Shown here piece after piece: positions 1 through 8,451 of a stretch of DNA of 64,000 nucleotides. The translations under genes and the position numbers were made by a program. The DNA is taken from the NCBI RefSeq assembly GCF_029626235.1, contig NZ_JARUBO010000005.1:4062501-4126500 (forward strand), given 5' to 3'. The stretch comes from Micromonospora sp. WMMD1120. GTDB lineage: Bacteria > Actinomycetota > Actinomycetes > Mycobacteriales > Micromonosporaceae. The notes below the pieces were generated by a model. That model was not told the DNA's origin and searched no databases. It saw nothing but the letters and a program-made list of their open reading frames with translations. Position 1 is the first letter of the stretch; each line of letters begins with the position of its first letter.

Positions 1-1203
1 GTAGACCCGGGGAGGCCCGGCGGCGATGCCCTCCCCGGTCGGCGCGTCGCGGTCCAGGAAGTCCGCCACCCGGTAGACCAGCTCGGCGGAGTACGCCACC
101 GCCAGGCTGATCCCGGTGGCCGCGACGACGAGAGCGCCCAGCCCGAACAGCGGCGTGGCACCGCGTGGCCGGTCCCGGTGCCAGAGCAGCACCACGCCGA
201 GGGCCACCAGCAGCGCCGTCTGGGCGACGAACACGCCGGCCACCAAGCCGTCCTGGCCGGGCAGTCCCTGCTCGTCGTGCCACGGTCGCGGGTCGGTCAG
301 CACGTGCGCCACGACGCCGACGGTCAGGACGATGGCGCCGGTCCGGAGGGCACGGGTCACCCCGTCGAGCCTCTGGTTGTCGGCGGCCCGATCGATGAGC
401 GGCGGTGTGCAGAGCAGCCCGGCGCAGGCGGTCAGGACCAGTCCGGTGGCCGCCATGAGCGCGATCGTGACGAGCGAGCCGCCGCCCGCGGCACGCGCCA
501 CCAGCAGGCTCAGGTCCAGCGTCGCGAACGCCGCCGCGACGTGGATGGCACGCAACCGGCCCACCAGCGGTTCGGCGTCCCACCGCCCGATCGTGCCGAG
601 CCGCGACGTGGTGAGCCCCTGCTCGGGCGCCCGGAACGCCTCGAAGGTCCGGCCGGGGCGGTTGCTGATCCGCCAGATCAGGCCGATCGCGGCGACCGGG
701 ACCAGCGCGAGCGTCGCCAGCCGTACTCCGACCGGTCGCCCGCCCAGCCAGGACAACCAGCTTCGCCCGGTCAGGCAGTCGGACGAGGCCAGGCATGTCC
801 AGCCGACCAGGTCCAGGGCGACACCGGCGATGGCGAGCACGTACAGCACGGTGAGGGTCAACCCCAGCAGTCGGCACAGGGACTTGACCACCGCCTCGGA
901 GCCGGGGCTCGCCGGGCGCATCCAGATCGCGACGTTGACCAGCATGAAGGGCAGCAGGAAGACCACCGCCAGGGTGCGGGCCACAGTGCCGGAGGGCAGA
1001 TCCCCCCAGCGGTACGCCTCGAGCGTCACCCCGGGCAGGCCGGCCGGGTCCGCGCACCGGGGCCGTGGCCGGTAGAAGCCCCCGGACTGGTCCCCCGCCA
1101 CCTGCCCGGCCTCCCGCAGGTCCAGCACCTGTGCAGCGCTCGCGCCCGAGACCCCGTGCACCCGGAGTTCCACGACGTCGCCGGAGCTGTCCGGCCCGCT
1201 CAA
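1..1203 (-). CDS. Large integral membrane protein, partial (C-terminus beyond left edge)
   Basis: The minus strand is open from 1203 to the window edge and encodes 401 residues. About eight hydrophobic segments can be counted, for example LAVVFLLPFMLVNVAIWM, LTVLYVLAIAGVALDLV and ALLVALGVVLL. The N-terminus after the proposed start reads SGPDSSGDVVELRVHGVSG, a soluble opening with an RVHGVSG motif that I associate with large actinobacterial membrane proteins of unknown function. The start is a TTG at 1203, chosen because no in-frame ATG or GTG lies between it and the end of the upstream regulator; GGATGGG lies about 10 bases before it. A GTG at 1161 is the alternative. Function unknown. Confidence 0.7.
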   Translation of the reverse strand, partial: MSGPDSSGDVVELRVHGVSGASAAQVLDLREAGQVAGDQSGGFYRPRPRCADPAGLPGVTLEAYRWGDLPSGTVARTLAVVFLLPFMLVNVAIWMRPASPGSEAVVKSLCRLLGLTLTVLYVLAIAGVALDLVGWTCLASSDCLTGRSWLSWLGGRPVGVRLATLALVPVAAIGLIWRISNRPGRTFEAFRAPEQGLTTSRLGTIGRWDAEPLVGRLRAIHVAAAFATLDLSLLVARAAGGGSLVTIALMAATGLVLTACAGLLCTPPLIDRAADNQRLDGVTRALRTGAIVLTVGVVAHVLTDPRPWHDEQGLPGQDGLVAGVFVAQTALLVALGVVLLWHRDRPRGATPLFGLGALVVAATGISLAVAYSAELVYRVADFLDRDAPTGEGIAAGPPRVY

Positions 1204-1330
1204 CCGTAGTGACCCATCCGACGTCCCCCCGAGGCGTCGCGTGTCCCGCGGGCCGGCCCCGACGTCCCGCGCCGCCGACCGCGGCGACGGCAGAGCGGGG
1301 TACCCGAACCGGGCGGCCTCAATCGCGGCA

Positions 1331-2302
1331 CTACCGCCCGGGCCGGGTCCGATCCGCCAACGCTGCCGATTCGGGCAGGTCGTCCGGGTGGCCCTTGGCC
1401 AGCTCCGTCCGATAGCTGCGCGGCGACAACCCGGTGGCCCGCTTGAAGGCGACGCTGAGGGCGCTCTCCGAGCCGTACCCGACGGCCTGCGCGATGGTGG
1501 CGACGGTGTCCGTCCCACGCCGGAGGCGCTCTGCCGCGAGCTCGATCCGCCATCCGGTCAGGTATTCCAGCGGGCCCGATCCGACGACCTTCTTGAAGCG
1601 GGCCGCCAGCGTCGACCGGGAGACGGTGGCAGCCCGGGCGACCTCGTCCACCGTCCACCTGTGCGCGGGGCGGGCGTGCATCGCGCGTAACGCGGGCGCG
1701 ACCACCGGGTCGGCGAGACCGGCCAACCAGCCGGCGGAGGACCTGTCGGCGCGCGCCAGATGCAGCCGGAGAACCCGGATCAGCAGTACCAGCGCCAGGT
1801 GCTCGGCGACGAGGTGGGAGCCGAGTCGCGTGGATCGCAGCTCCGCGTCGATCTCGCCGAGGGCCCACTGGACGGTGCCGGCCTCCGGGGTGTCCGCCGG
1901 CACGTGGATGACCGGCGGGAGATCGTCCAGCAGGAGGGTACGGGCCCGCCCGCCCAGGGAGAACGCTCCGCCGATGAGGAGCACGTCGTCGCCGTCGCCG
2001 ACGCGCGCCACGCCGTCGGCGGCGGCGGCGAAGATCGGGTACGCGGGCTGGACCGGCGCGTCGGGGTCGGTGAACAGGGTGTAGGCCACCGGCCGGGTCA
2101 GCAGGAAGCAGTCCCCCTCGCCGAGGCTGATCGGTGCGGCGAGGCCGTCGACGCGCAGCGCGCACCGGCCGCGCCGGACGGCGTTGAACTTGGCCCCGGC
2201 CGGCGGGTCGAACCCGACGGCCCAGCCTCCGCCCCCGACCAGCGCGGCGGAGACGTGGCTTTCCGCGCCGAGCAGGGCCAGGACGTCCTCCAACGGGTCC
2301 AT
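1331..2302 (-). CDS. AraC-family transcriptional regulator with N-terminal cupin
   Basis: This 323-residue protein has an N-terminal cupin-like sensor region (about residues 5-170, AraC_binding/Cupin_6 style). The C-terminus is a two-helix AraC DNA-binding domain (about 215-310) with the typical VDEVARAATVSRSTLAARF and IAQAVGYGSESALSVAFKR segments. The ATG at 2302 is preceded by AGGAGGTGCGG, a near-ideal ribosome site, so longer versions reading into the divergent gene are rejected. It is transcribed divergently from the dehydrogenase starting at 2385, with 82 bases between them. AraC/cupin regulators next to a divergent oxidoreductase usually activate that neighbour; this is inference. The inducer is unknown. 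Confidence 0.9.
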   Translation of the reverse strand: MDPLEDVLALLGAESHVSAALVGGGGWAVGFDPPAGAKFNAVRRGRCALRVDGLAAPISLGEGDCFLLTRPVAYTLFTDPDAPVQPAYPIFAAAADGVARVGDGDDVLLIGGAFSLGGRARTLLLDDLPPVIHVPADTPEAGTVQWALGEIDAELRSTRLGSHLVAEHLALVLLIRVLRLHLARADRSSAGWLAGLADPVVAPALRAMHARPAHRWTVDEVARAATVSRSTLAARFKKVVGSGPLEYLTGWRIELAAERLRRGTDTVATIAQAVGYGSESALSVAFKRATGLSPRSYRTELAKGHPDDLPESAALADRTRPGR

Positions 2303-2384
2303 CCGCACCTCCTGGACGCCCACGAAAGTATGATGGACTCCAGAGTATAGGCAGTCCGAGTCAGTCGTTCGTAGCGTGGGTTGC
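2303..2384. promoter_or_regulatory. Divergent promoter region with AGTAT direct repeats (candidate AraC operator)
   Basis: Two imperfect direct repeats, AGTAT-N5-ACTCC (from 2327) and AGTAT-N4-AGTCC (from 2344), are 17 bp apart. They overlap -10-like sequences on both strands (TATGAT at 2329 forward). AraC proteins typically bind direct repeats spaced by about two helical turns, so this is a plausible operator for the flanking regulator. Confidence 0.45.
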
Positions 2385-3353
2385 ATGACAGCAAACCCAG
2401 GCATCACCACCCCGTTCGATGCCGGCACGACCGCCGCCGAGATCGTCGAGGGTGTCGACCTCACCGGCCGCCGAATGATCGTTACCGGGGGTGCCTCCGG
2501 CATCGGGGCCGAGACGGTGCGCGCGCTGGCCGGTGCCGGCGCCGAGGTCACCGTCGCGACCCGGAATCCACGAGCGGCCGACGGACTCGTCGAGGAGTTC
2601 GGCACCGGCGCCACCCGGGGGACGGTCCGGTCGTCCGCCCTCGACCTCGCCGACCTGGCGTCGGTCGACGCCTTCGTCGCGGCCTGGCAGGGTCCCCTGG
2701 ACGTGCTCGTCGCCAACGCCGGAATCATGGCGCTGCCGTCCCGCCAGTTGACCCCCGAGGGCTGGGAACTCCAGCTCGCGACGAACCACCTCGGCCACTT
2801 CGCGCTCGCCCGAGGGCTGCACGACAACCTGCGGGCCGCCCGGGCGGCCCGGGTCGTCGTGGTCAGCTCCGGCGCGCACCTGGCCGCGCCGTTCGACTTC
2901 GACGATCCGCAGTTCGAGCGGCGCCCGTACGACCCGTGGTCGGCCTACGGCCAGTCGAAGACCGGGGAGGTGCTGCTCGCGGTCGGCATGTCGCGCCGGT
3001 GGGGGAGTGACGGGATCACCGCGAACGCCCTCAACCCCGGGTACATCTTCACCAACCTCCAGCGACACATCGACGACGAGACGATGCGGGCGATGGGTGC
3101 CATGGACGAGGCGGGCAACCTCATCGAGGCGGACTACTACAAGAAGCCCGCCCAGGGCGCGTCGACCACAGTGCTCCTCGCCGGCTCGCCCCTGCTCGAC
3201 GGTGTGAGCGGCCGGTACTTCGAGGACAACCAGGAGGCCCCTGTCGTACCCGGTGGCCCCGACGCCACCGGTGGCGTCGCCGCGCACGCGATGGACCCGG
3301 TCGCCGCCGACCGGCTCTGGGCGTACGCCGAGCAGACCCTTGCCGCACGCTGA
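2385..3353 (+). CDS. Short-chain dehydrogenase/reductase (SDR family)
   Basis: This 322-residue NAD(P)-dependent oxidoreductase has the Rossmann glycine motif TGGASGIG at residues 34-41, the NAG motif (VANAG) and the catalytic Tyr188-x3-Lys192 (YGQSK). The length and the C-terminal extension place it near the retinol dehydrogenase/WW-domain-oxidoreductase-like SDRs. The substrate cannot be told from sequence. ATG 2385 was chosen over GTG 2376 because the reading before it is not conserved-looking; no strong ribosome site is visible. It is divergent from the AraC regulator and probably controlled by it. Confidence 0.9.
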   Translation: MTANPGITTPFDAGTTAAEIVEGVDLTGRRMIVTGGASGIGAETVRALAGAGAEVTVATRNPRAADGLVEEFGTGATRGTVRSSALDLADLASVDAFVAAWQGPLDVLVANAGIMALPSRQLTPEGWELQLATNHLGHFALARGLHDNLRAARAARVVVVSSGAHLAAPFDFDDPQFERRPYDPWSAYGQSKTGEVLLAVGMSRRWGSDGITANALNPGYIFTNLQRHIDDETMRAMGAMDEAGNLIEADYYKKPAQGASTTVLLAGSPLLDGVSGRYFEDNQEAPVVPGGPDATGGVAAHAMDPVAADRLWAYAEQTLAAR

Positions 3354-3410
3354 GCGCGGCCGGCCCCCGGCGGCGAGGATTGAGCAGATCGTGACGGGGT
3401 AGGCGCCGCC

Positions 3411-4559
3411 ATGGTCGCTGCCGGTCGGCGCGGGGCGGAGGCGCGCGCTCCGGTAGTCGTGCGGCTGCGGGACCGCGCGACGGCGACACTGGGCGAACGC
3501 TTCCGTCGGGTACGGACCATCGGCGGCCTGGCAGTGCAGGCCGGGCTCGCCGCGGCGCTGTCCTGGTTGGTGGCGCACGAGGTGCTGCACGTGTCACAGC
3601 CGGTGTTCGCGCCGATCTCGGCCGTCTCGACCCTCGCCGCCTCCGTCGGTCAGCGGCTGCGCCGCACGGTCGAGCTGATCATCGGTGTCACCGTCGGCGT
3701 GCTGATCGGTGACCTGCTGCTCGTGGTGATCGGCACCGGATGGTGGCAACTCGCCCTGATCGTGGTGCTGGCGATCGTCGTCGCGCTGTTCCTCGTCGGC
3801 AGCGCGGCTGTGGTGCTCCAGGCCGGGGCGACGGCGGTGCTGATCTGCACGCTCAGCCCGTCCATCCGCGATCTGGAGATCCCCCGGTTCGTGGACGCGT
3901 TGGTCGGGGGAGGAGTGGCGCTGCTGGTCACCGCGGTGCTGCTGCCGTTGAACCCGCTGCGGGTGCTCAACCGGGCGGCGCGGCCCGCGTTGGACCTCCT
4001 CGTGACCCAGCTCGACGCCACCGCCGACGCGTTGCGCGAGCGCGACGCCGCTCGGGCCCGGACCGCCCGGGACGAGCTGCGGCAGAGCGCTGGCAAGTTG
4101 AAGGCGTTCGTCGAGGCGACCCAGGGCGCCCGGGAGGCCAGCACGCTGTCGCCGGTCTACCGGCACCAGCGGTACGGGCCGATCGGACGCTACGCGCGGG
4201 CGGCCGAGCCGATCGACCGGGCGGTACGCAACAGCGGAACCCTGATCCGGCGGGCCGTGACGCTGATCGAGGACGGGGAACCGGTTCCGGAGCCGCTGCC
4301 GAGGGCGGTGGCCGACCTCGCCGAGGCCGTCCGGTCACTGAAGCGGCAGTTCGCCGCCGGCGTCGAGCCGGACCGCGCGCGGGAGCAGGCGCTGCGGGCG
4401 GTCCGGACGGCGGGTCAAGCCTACCGGGAGGGTGTCGGCTTCTCCGGTGCTGTCGTGGTGGCACAGGTCCGTACGACGGTCAGCGATCTTCTGGCCGCCA
4501 GCGGGTCAGCCCAGGAGGACGCGAACGACCTGGTCCGCAGGGCCTTCGGTGACCTGTGA
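3411..4559 (+). CDS. FUSC-family (aromatic acid exporter-like) membrane protein
   Basis: This 382-residue protein has four to five closely spaced hydrophobic segments in its N-terminal half (about residues 40-185). The cytoplasmic C-terminal half is long, charged and helical, rich in Arg, Glu and Ala. That layout, and the VFAPISAVSTLAASVGQRLRRTVELIIGV segment region, matches the FUSC/ArAE family of putative aromatic-compound exporters. It follows the dehydrogenase by 57 bases on the same strand and may be co-transcribed. Substrate unknown. The ribosome site is weak. Confidence 0.8.
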   Translation: MVAAGRRGAEARAPVVVRLRDRATATLGERFRRVRTIGGLAVQAGLAAALSWLVAHEVLHVSQPVFAPISAVSTLAASVGQRLRRTVELIIGVTVGVLIGDLLLVVIGTGWWQLALIVVLAIVVALFLVGSAAVVLQAGATAVLICTLSPSIRDLEIPRFVDALVGGGVALLVTAVLLPLNPLRVLNRAARPALDLLVTQLDATADALRERDAARARTARDELRQSAGKLKAFVEATQGAREASTLSPVYRHQRYGPIGRYARAAEPIDRAVRNSGTLIRRAVTLIEDGEPVPEPLPRAVADLAEAVRSLKRQFAAGVEPDRAREQALRAVRTAGQAYREGVGFSGAVVVAQVRTTVSDLLAASGSAQEDANDLVRRAFGDL

Positions 4560-4621
4560 GAACGAACCGGCGCAGCGGTTGGCAGTGCTCTGAGCCACTG
4601 GTGTTGCACCCTGAGCCAAAG

Positions 4622-4643
4622 TGGTGCCATGATGGTGCCATGG
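4622..4643. promoter_or_regulatory. Tandem TGGTGCCAT repeats overlapping the start codon (candidate RHH operator)
   Basis: TGGTGCCAT occurs at 4622-4630 and again at 4633-4641, an exact 11-bp period, and the second copy runs into the ATG at 4640. Each copy holds the small palindrome TGGTGCCA. Ribbon-helix-helix repressors bind tandem sites at about one helical turn, and the gene that starts here encodes such a protein, so autoregulation is likely. Confidence 0.4.
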
Positions 4644-5164
4644 AGCTGAGATCGTACGTCGAGAATCTGCGCGCCGAGTTCGCCGTGGCCGCCGAGGGCG
4701 TCGACCCGGAGGCCCGGGTGTTGGCCGAACGACTCTTCACGCAGTTGGAGGCGGCCACCCGTCTCACGCTGCTGGAAGCCCTGTCCGACGCGGCCGACGA
4801 GATCACCCGCGATCTCGCGCCCGGGTCGGTGCACGTCCGCCTGCGCGGGCGTGAGCCCGACTTCGTGGTGACGCCGGCCAGCCCACCGGCCGAGGCGGCG
4901 CCCGAGGTCACCGGCCCGCCTCCGCTGTCGGCGCCACCGCCGGTTCCCGAGGGCGACGACGGCGGCACGTCCCGGATCAACCTGCGGCTCCCCGATCACC
5001 TCAAGGCCAGCGTCGAGGAGGCCGCCGGTCGCGCCGGGCTGTCGGTCAACGCCTGGCTGGTGCGGGCCGTCGCCGCCGCCGTTTCCGGCGGCGAGACGGA
5101 GCGCCGTCCACCCCGCCGTCCGGAGCCGCGCTCCGGCCAGCACATCACCGGCTGGGCCCGCTAA
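4640..5164 (+). CDS. Ribbon-helix-helix (HicB-like) transcriptional regulator
   Basis: This 174-residue protein has an N-terminal helical region (residues 1-70), a Pro/Ala/Glu-rich linker and a C-terminal ribbon-helix-helix domain (about 115-155). The RHH reads as a short beta strand SRINLRLPDHLK followed by two helices ending SVNAWLVRAVA. Proteins like this are usually named HicB-family antitoxins, but no HicA toxin is encoded beside it, so a plain regulator role is more likely. It heads a four-gene set with a DUF4097 protein and an ABC exporter. ATG 4640 is the first ATG giving the conserved N-terminus; it lacks a normal ribosome site. Confidence 0.8.
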   Translation: MELRSYVENLRAEFAVAAEGVDPEARVLAERLFTQLEAATRLTLLEALSDAADEITRDLAPGSVHVRLRGREPDFVVTPASPPAEAAPEVTGPPPLSAPPPVPEGDDGGTSRINLRLPDHLKASVEEAAGRAGLSVNAWLVRAVAAAVSGGETERRPPRRPEPRSGQHITGWAR

Positions 5165-5239
5165 CCCCCCTCCGGTACCCCTCTCCACCGCGCCGCTGAC
5201 CAGCGGCGACCGTCAGCGACCACAGTTCGGGAGAGCACC

Positions 5240-6082
5240 ATGCCTGTTTTCGAGACGCCAGAGCCGATCACCGCGCGGATCGAGATCCCCGTCGGGGATG
5301 TCTGGATCGCCGCCAGCGACCGCACCGACACGGTGGTGACGGTGCGTCCGCGTGACCCGTCCAGCAAGGCCGACGTCAGCGCCGTCGAACAGACGACCGT
5401 CGAGTACGCCGCCGGGCACCTGGTGATCCGGGTGCCGAAGAGCTGGCGCCGCTACGGGTTCGGCACCGGGCCCTCGGTCGACGTCCTGGTCGAGGCGCCG
5501 ACCGGGTCCCGGCTGCACGCCGAGTCGTCCTGGGCGGCGTTCCGGTGCGAGGGGCGACTCGGCGAGTGCCGGATCAAGACCGGAGGCAACGTCCGGCTCG
5601 ACGGGACCGGGCCGCTGGACATCGACTCCAGCCACGGCGAGGTCGCTGTCGAGCACGTCCTGGGCGCCGCCCGGGTGAAGGTCTCGTCCGGCAAGGTGCG
5701 CCTCGGCGCGGTCGACGGCACCACCGAGATCAAGAACTCCTCCGGCGACTGCTGGATCGGCCGCAGCGGCGGCGACGCCCGGGTCAACACCGCGTACGGC
5801 GACATCACGGTGGACGTGGCGGCGGCCTCGGTGACGGCCCGCACCGCGTACGGCAACCTCCGGCTGGGCGAGGTCGCCCGCGGAGCGATCGAGTTGCAGA
5901 CCTCCTACGGGGCCATCGAGGTCGGCATCCGGCGCGGCACCGCCGCCTGGCTCGACGTCAGCTCCAAGCACGGTCGCGTGCACAACGCGCTCGAGTCCAC
6001 CGACAGCCCGGCGGAGACCGACGAGACCGTCGAGGTCCGGGTGAGCACCTCCTACGGCGACATCACGCTCCGCCGCGCCTGA
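5240..6082 (+). CDS. DUF4097 beta-strand-repeat protein
   Basis: This 280-residue protein is made almost wholly of short repeated beta strands, with recurring SSGK, TAYGDI, TAYGNL, TSYGAI and TSYGDITL units spaced about 20 residues apart. This is the DUF4097 (adhesin-like beta-solenoid) fold. No signal peptide or membrane segment is seen, so it is probably cytoplasmic. It lies 75 bases after the RHH regulator and 31 bases before the ABC ATPase gene; this RHH-DUF4097-DrrAB order looks like a conserved exporter module, but its biochemical role is unknown. GGGAGAGCACC precedes the ATG. Confidence 0.85.
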   Translation: MPVFETPEPITARIEIPVGDVWIAASDRTDTVVTVRPRDPSSKADVSAVEQTTVEYAAGHLVIRVPKSWRRYGFGTGPSVDVLVEAPTGSRLHAESSWAAFRCEGRLGECRIKTGGNVRLDGTGPLDIDSSHGEVAVEHVLGAARVKVSSGKVRLGAVDGTTEIKNSSGDCWIGRSGGDARVNTAYGDITVDVAAASVTARTAYGNLRLGEVARGAIELQTSYGAIEVGIRRGTAAWLDVSSKHGRVHNALESTDSPAETDETVEVRVSTSYGDITLRRA

Positions 6083-6113
6083 TCCGCCCCGCGAGACCAC
6101 CGACGAGGAGACC

Positions 6114-7091
6114 ATGAACAGCTCCCTGAACCCCGCGATCGTCGCCACCGACCTGCGTAAGTCCTACCGCGACAAGGTCGTGCTGGACGGCATCGACCTG
6201 ATGATCACCGAAGGCACGATCTTCGCCCTGCTCGGGCCCAACGGGGCCGGCAAGACCACCACCGTGCAGATCCTCTCCACCCTCGTCGACGCCGACGGCG
6301 GCATCGCCCGGATCTTCGGCCACGACCTCACCCGGGAACCCGACGCGGTCCGCCGACTGATCGGTGTCACCGGTCAGTTCTCCGCCGTCGACAACCTGCT
6401 CACCGGGCGGGAGAACCTCAACCTGATGGCCGACCTGTGTCACCTGGACCGGGTCGCCAGGCGGCGACGGAGCAGCGACCTGCTCGAGCAGTTCGACCTG
6501 ACCGAGGCGGCCGGCAAGCCGGTGTCGACGTACTCCGGTGGCATGCGTCGGCGGCTCGACCTCGCGATGACCCTGGTCGGCGAGCCCCGCGTCATCTTCC
6601 TGGACGAGCCGACCACCGGGCTCGACCCGCGCAGCCGCCGGGCCATGTGGGAGGTCATCCGGGGGCTCGTCGCCGAGGGCGTCACCATCCTGCTCACCAC
6701 GCAGTACCTGGAGGAGGCCGACCAGCTCGCCGACCGCGTCGCGTTCCTCGACCACGGTCGACTGATCGCCGAGGGCACGCCCCGCGAGCTCAAGCGGCTC
6801 ATCCCGGGCGGTCACGTCGTGCTGCAGTTCGCCGACGAGGCGGGGCTCGACTCGGCGGCCCGTACGTTCGCCACCGCCACCCGCGACGACGCGGCGCTCA
6901 CCCTCCAGGTGCCGAGCGACGGCGGCGTCGGGTCCCTGCGCGCCCTGCTGGACCAGCTCGATCGCGGCTCGATCGACGTGGCCGGGCTCTCCGTGCACAC
7001 CCCCGACCTCGACGACGTCTTCCTCAGCCTCACCGGTCGACCCGACCCCCGGGCCGGCCGACCCGACCACGAAAGGGCTCCCGCGCGATGA
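6114..7091 (+). CDS. ABC transporter ATP-binding protein, DrrA-like
   Basis: This 325-residue ATPase has Walker A GPNGAGKTT, signature YSGGMRRRLDLA and Walker B VIFLDEPTTGLD. A C-terminal extension of about 90 residues is typical of the DrrA/daunorubicin-resistance subfamily. It should pair with the permease encoded next, whose start codon overlaps this stop (ATGA at 7088-7091), to make an ABC-2 exporter for a hydrophobic compound. GACGAGGAGACC sits just before the ATG. The cargo is unknown. Confidence 0.92.
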   Translation: MNSSLNPAIVATDLRKSYRDKVVLDGIDLMITEGTIFALLGPNGAGKTTTVQILSTLVDADGGIARIFGHDLTREPDAVRRLIGVTGQFSAVDNLLTGRENLNLMADLCHLDRVARRRRSSDLLEQFDLTEAAGKPVSTYSGGMRRRLDLAMTLVGEPRVIFLDEPTTGLDPRSRRAMWEVIRGLVAEGVTILLTTQYLEEADQLADRVAFLDHGRLIAEGTPRELKRLIPGGHVVLQFADEAGLDSAARTFATATRDDAALTLQVPSDGGVGSLRALLDQLDRGSIDVAGLSVHTPDLDDVFLSLTGRPDPRAGRPDHERAPAR

Positions 7092-7876
7092 GCACCCTCT
7101 CCCTCGCCGCCCGCGACTCGGGCACGATGCTGCGGCGCAACCTGCTGCACATGCGCCGCTACCCGTCGATGACCTTCCTGCTCATCGGCATCCCCGTCAT
7201 CCTCCTGCTGCTCTTCGTGTACGTCTTCGGTGGCACCCTCGGCGCCGGCCTCGGGCCGTCCGGCGACCGCGCCGACTACGCCAACTACGTCACGCCGGGC
7301 ATCCTGCTGATCACCGTGGTCAGCGCGGCGCAGGGCACCGCGATCTCGGTCGCGATGGACATGACCGAGGGCATCATCGCCCGTTTCCGGACGATGGCGA
7401 TCTTCCGACCGTCGGTGCTGACCGGCCACGTGTTGGGCAGCCTCATCCAGACCATGCTCGGCCTCGCGGCCGTCGTCGGCGTGGCCCTGCTGATCGGTTT
7501 CCGGTCCACCGCCGGCCCGCTCGAGTGGCTTGCCGCGATCGGGGTCCTCGCCATGATCACCTTCGCGCTGACCTGGCTGTCCGTCGCCCTCGGACTGGTC
7601 AGCGACAGTGTCGAGACGGCCAGCAACCTGCCCATGCCGCTGATTCTCCTGCCGTTCCTGGGCAGTGGGTTCGTGCCGACCGACTCCATGCCGACGGCGG
7701 TGCGCTGGTTTGCCGACCACCAGCCCTTCACGCCCGTCATGGAGACCCTTCGGGGGCTGCTCCTCGGCACCGGGATCGGGGCCAACGGCGTCATCGCTGT
7801 CGCCTGGTGCGCCGTCATCACTGTGCTCTGCTTCCTCTGGGCCAAGACGCTGTACAACCGCAACCGGTCCGCCTGA
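7088..7876 (+). CDS. ABC-2 type exporter permease, DrrB-like
   Basis: This 262-residue membrane protein has about six hydrophobic segments (for example FLLIGIPVILLLLFVYVFGG and LEWLAAIGVLAMITFALTWL). It also has the LPFLGSGFVP and F-T-P-V-M-E-T-L-R-G-L-L segments typical of DrrB-type permeases. It is translationally coupled to the ATPase by a 4-base overlap. A strong hairpin follows at 7912-7943, marking the end of the operon. Confidence 0.92.
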   Translation: MSTLSLAARDSGTMLRRNLLHMRRYPSMTFLLIGIPVILLLLFVYVFGGTLGAGLGPSGDRADYANYVTPGILLITVVSAAQGTAISVAMDMTEGIIARFRTMAIFRPSVLTGHVLGSLIQTMLGLAAVVGVALLIGFRSTAGPLEWLAAIGVLAMITFALTWLSVALGLVSDSVETASNLPMPLILLPFLGSGFVPTDSMPTAVRWFADHQPFTPVMETLRGLLLGTGIGANGVIAVAWCAVITVLCFLWAKTLYNRNRSA

Positions 7877-7911
7877 CCCGATCCGGCCCGACCCGGGCGT
7901 GGACCAGTGAC

Positions 7912-7943
7912 CGACGACCCGGCCCCGGTGGGCCGGGTCGTCG
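7912..7943 (+). terminator. Hairpin terminator after the DrrAB-like operon
   Basis: A 14-bp perfect GC-rich stem (7912-7925 with 7930-7943) has a 4-base loop and lies 35 bases after the permease stop. There is no U-tract, as is usual in actinomycetes. Confidence 0.6.
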
Positions 7944-8451
7944 CCGTGATCTCCGGCTCTGGTGCTGTCGGTTGTCCGGCGCGGTGCCGCCCCGTCATCG
8001 TCGCGGCCGAGTCGATCAGAAGGCCGGCACCGGAAACGTCGATTGTTATCGATAACACCTAGCGGAGGGCTGGCCCGGTCCGACGGGCGGTGTCGTCGAT
8101 GCCGCCCGGTCGTGGGCAGGTGGTCCCGAAAGGCCGTTCCGCGGGATCGATCACGAGGGCGGTGACGGATGATGATGTTATCGCTGACATCGCGGCGGGA
8201 CCCCGACGGTCGCCGCCGCGCCGGACCCTCGCCTGTCGGCGGTGCCTGTCGGGGTCGTCGGCCCCCCGGCGCCCCCGGCGTTCGTCCCCGTGGTTGACCA
8301 GTGACCGGTCGGCACCTTTCGCAGTGGTCTGTCATCAACTCGCCCGAACTCGTCCTCCTTCTGCGTTCCGTTACGGAGCTGTTGCGGGGGGATGTCTTGA
8401 CGACTCTGGATGTGAGCGTTAACACTATCCCCGTTAACGGTGGAGGTGAAC
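7944..8451 (+). promoter_or_regulatory. Regulatory region upstream of araB
   Basis: This stretch of about 500 bases has no convincing gene. It holds three LacI-type operator matches: TGTTATCGATAACA (8044-8057, a perfect palindrome), TGTTATCGCTGACA (8176-8189) and TGTGAGCGTTAACA (8411-8424). The last overlaps a promoter TTGACG (8397-8402), 17 bases, TAACAC (8420-8425). A further palindrome CCGTTAACGG is at 8431-8440. The layout fits repression of araB with looping from upstream sites. Confidence 0.6.

Noticed and set aside
116..1209. Long plus-strand open frames at the left edge
   Set aside because: They are Arg/Ser/Pro-rich antisense frames; the minus strand in the same place encodes a regular membrane protein with clear hydrophobic helices.
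1331..2827. A 498-residue version of the AraC regulator
   Set aside because: Its first 175 residues are antisense to the dehydrogenase gene, and a strong ribosome site stands before the ATG at 2302.
4640..5164. A HicAB toxin-antitoxin pair
   Set aside because: Only the HicB-like RHH protein is present; neither neighbour resembles the small HicA mRNA interferase.
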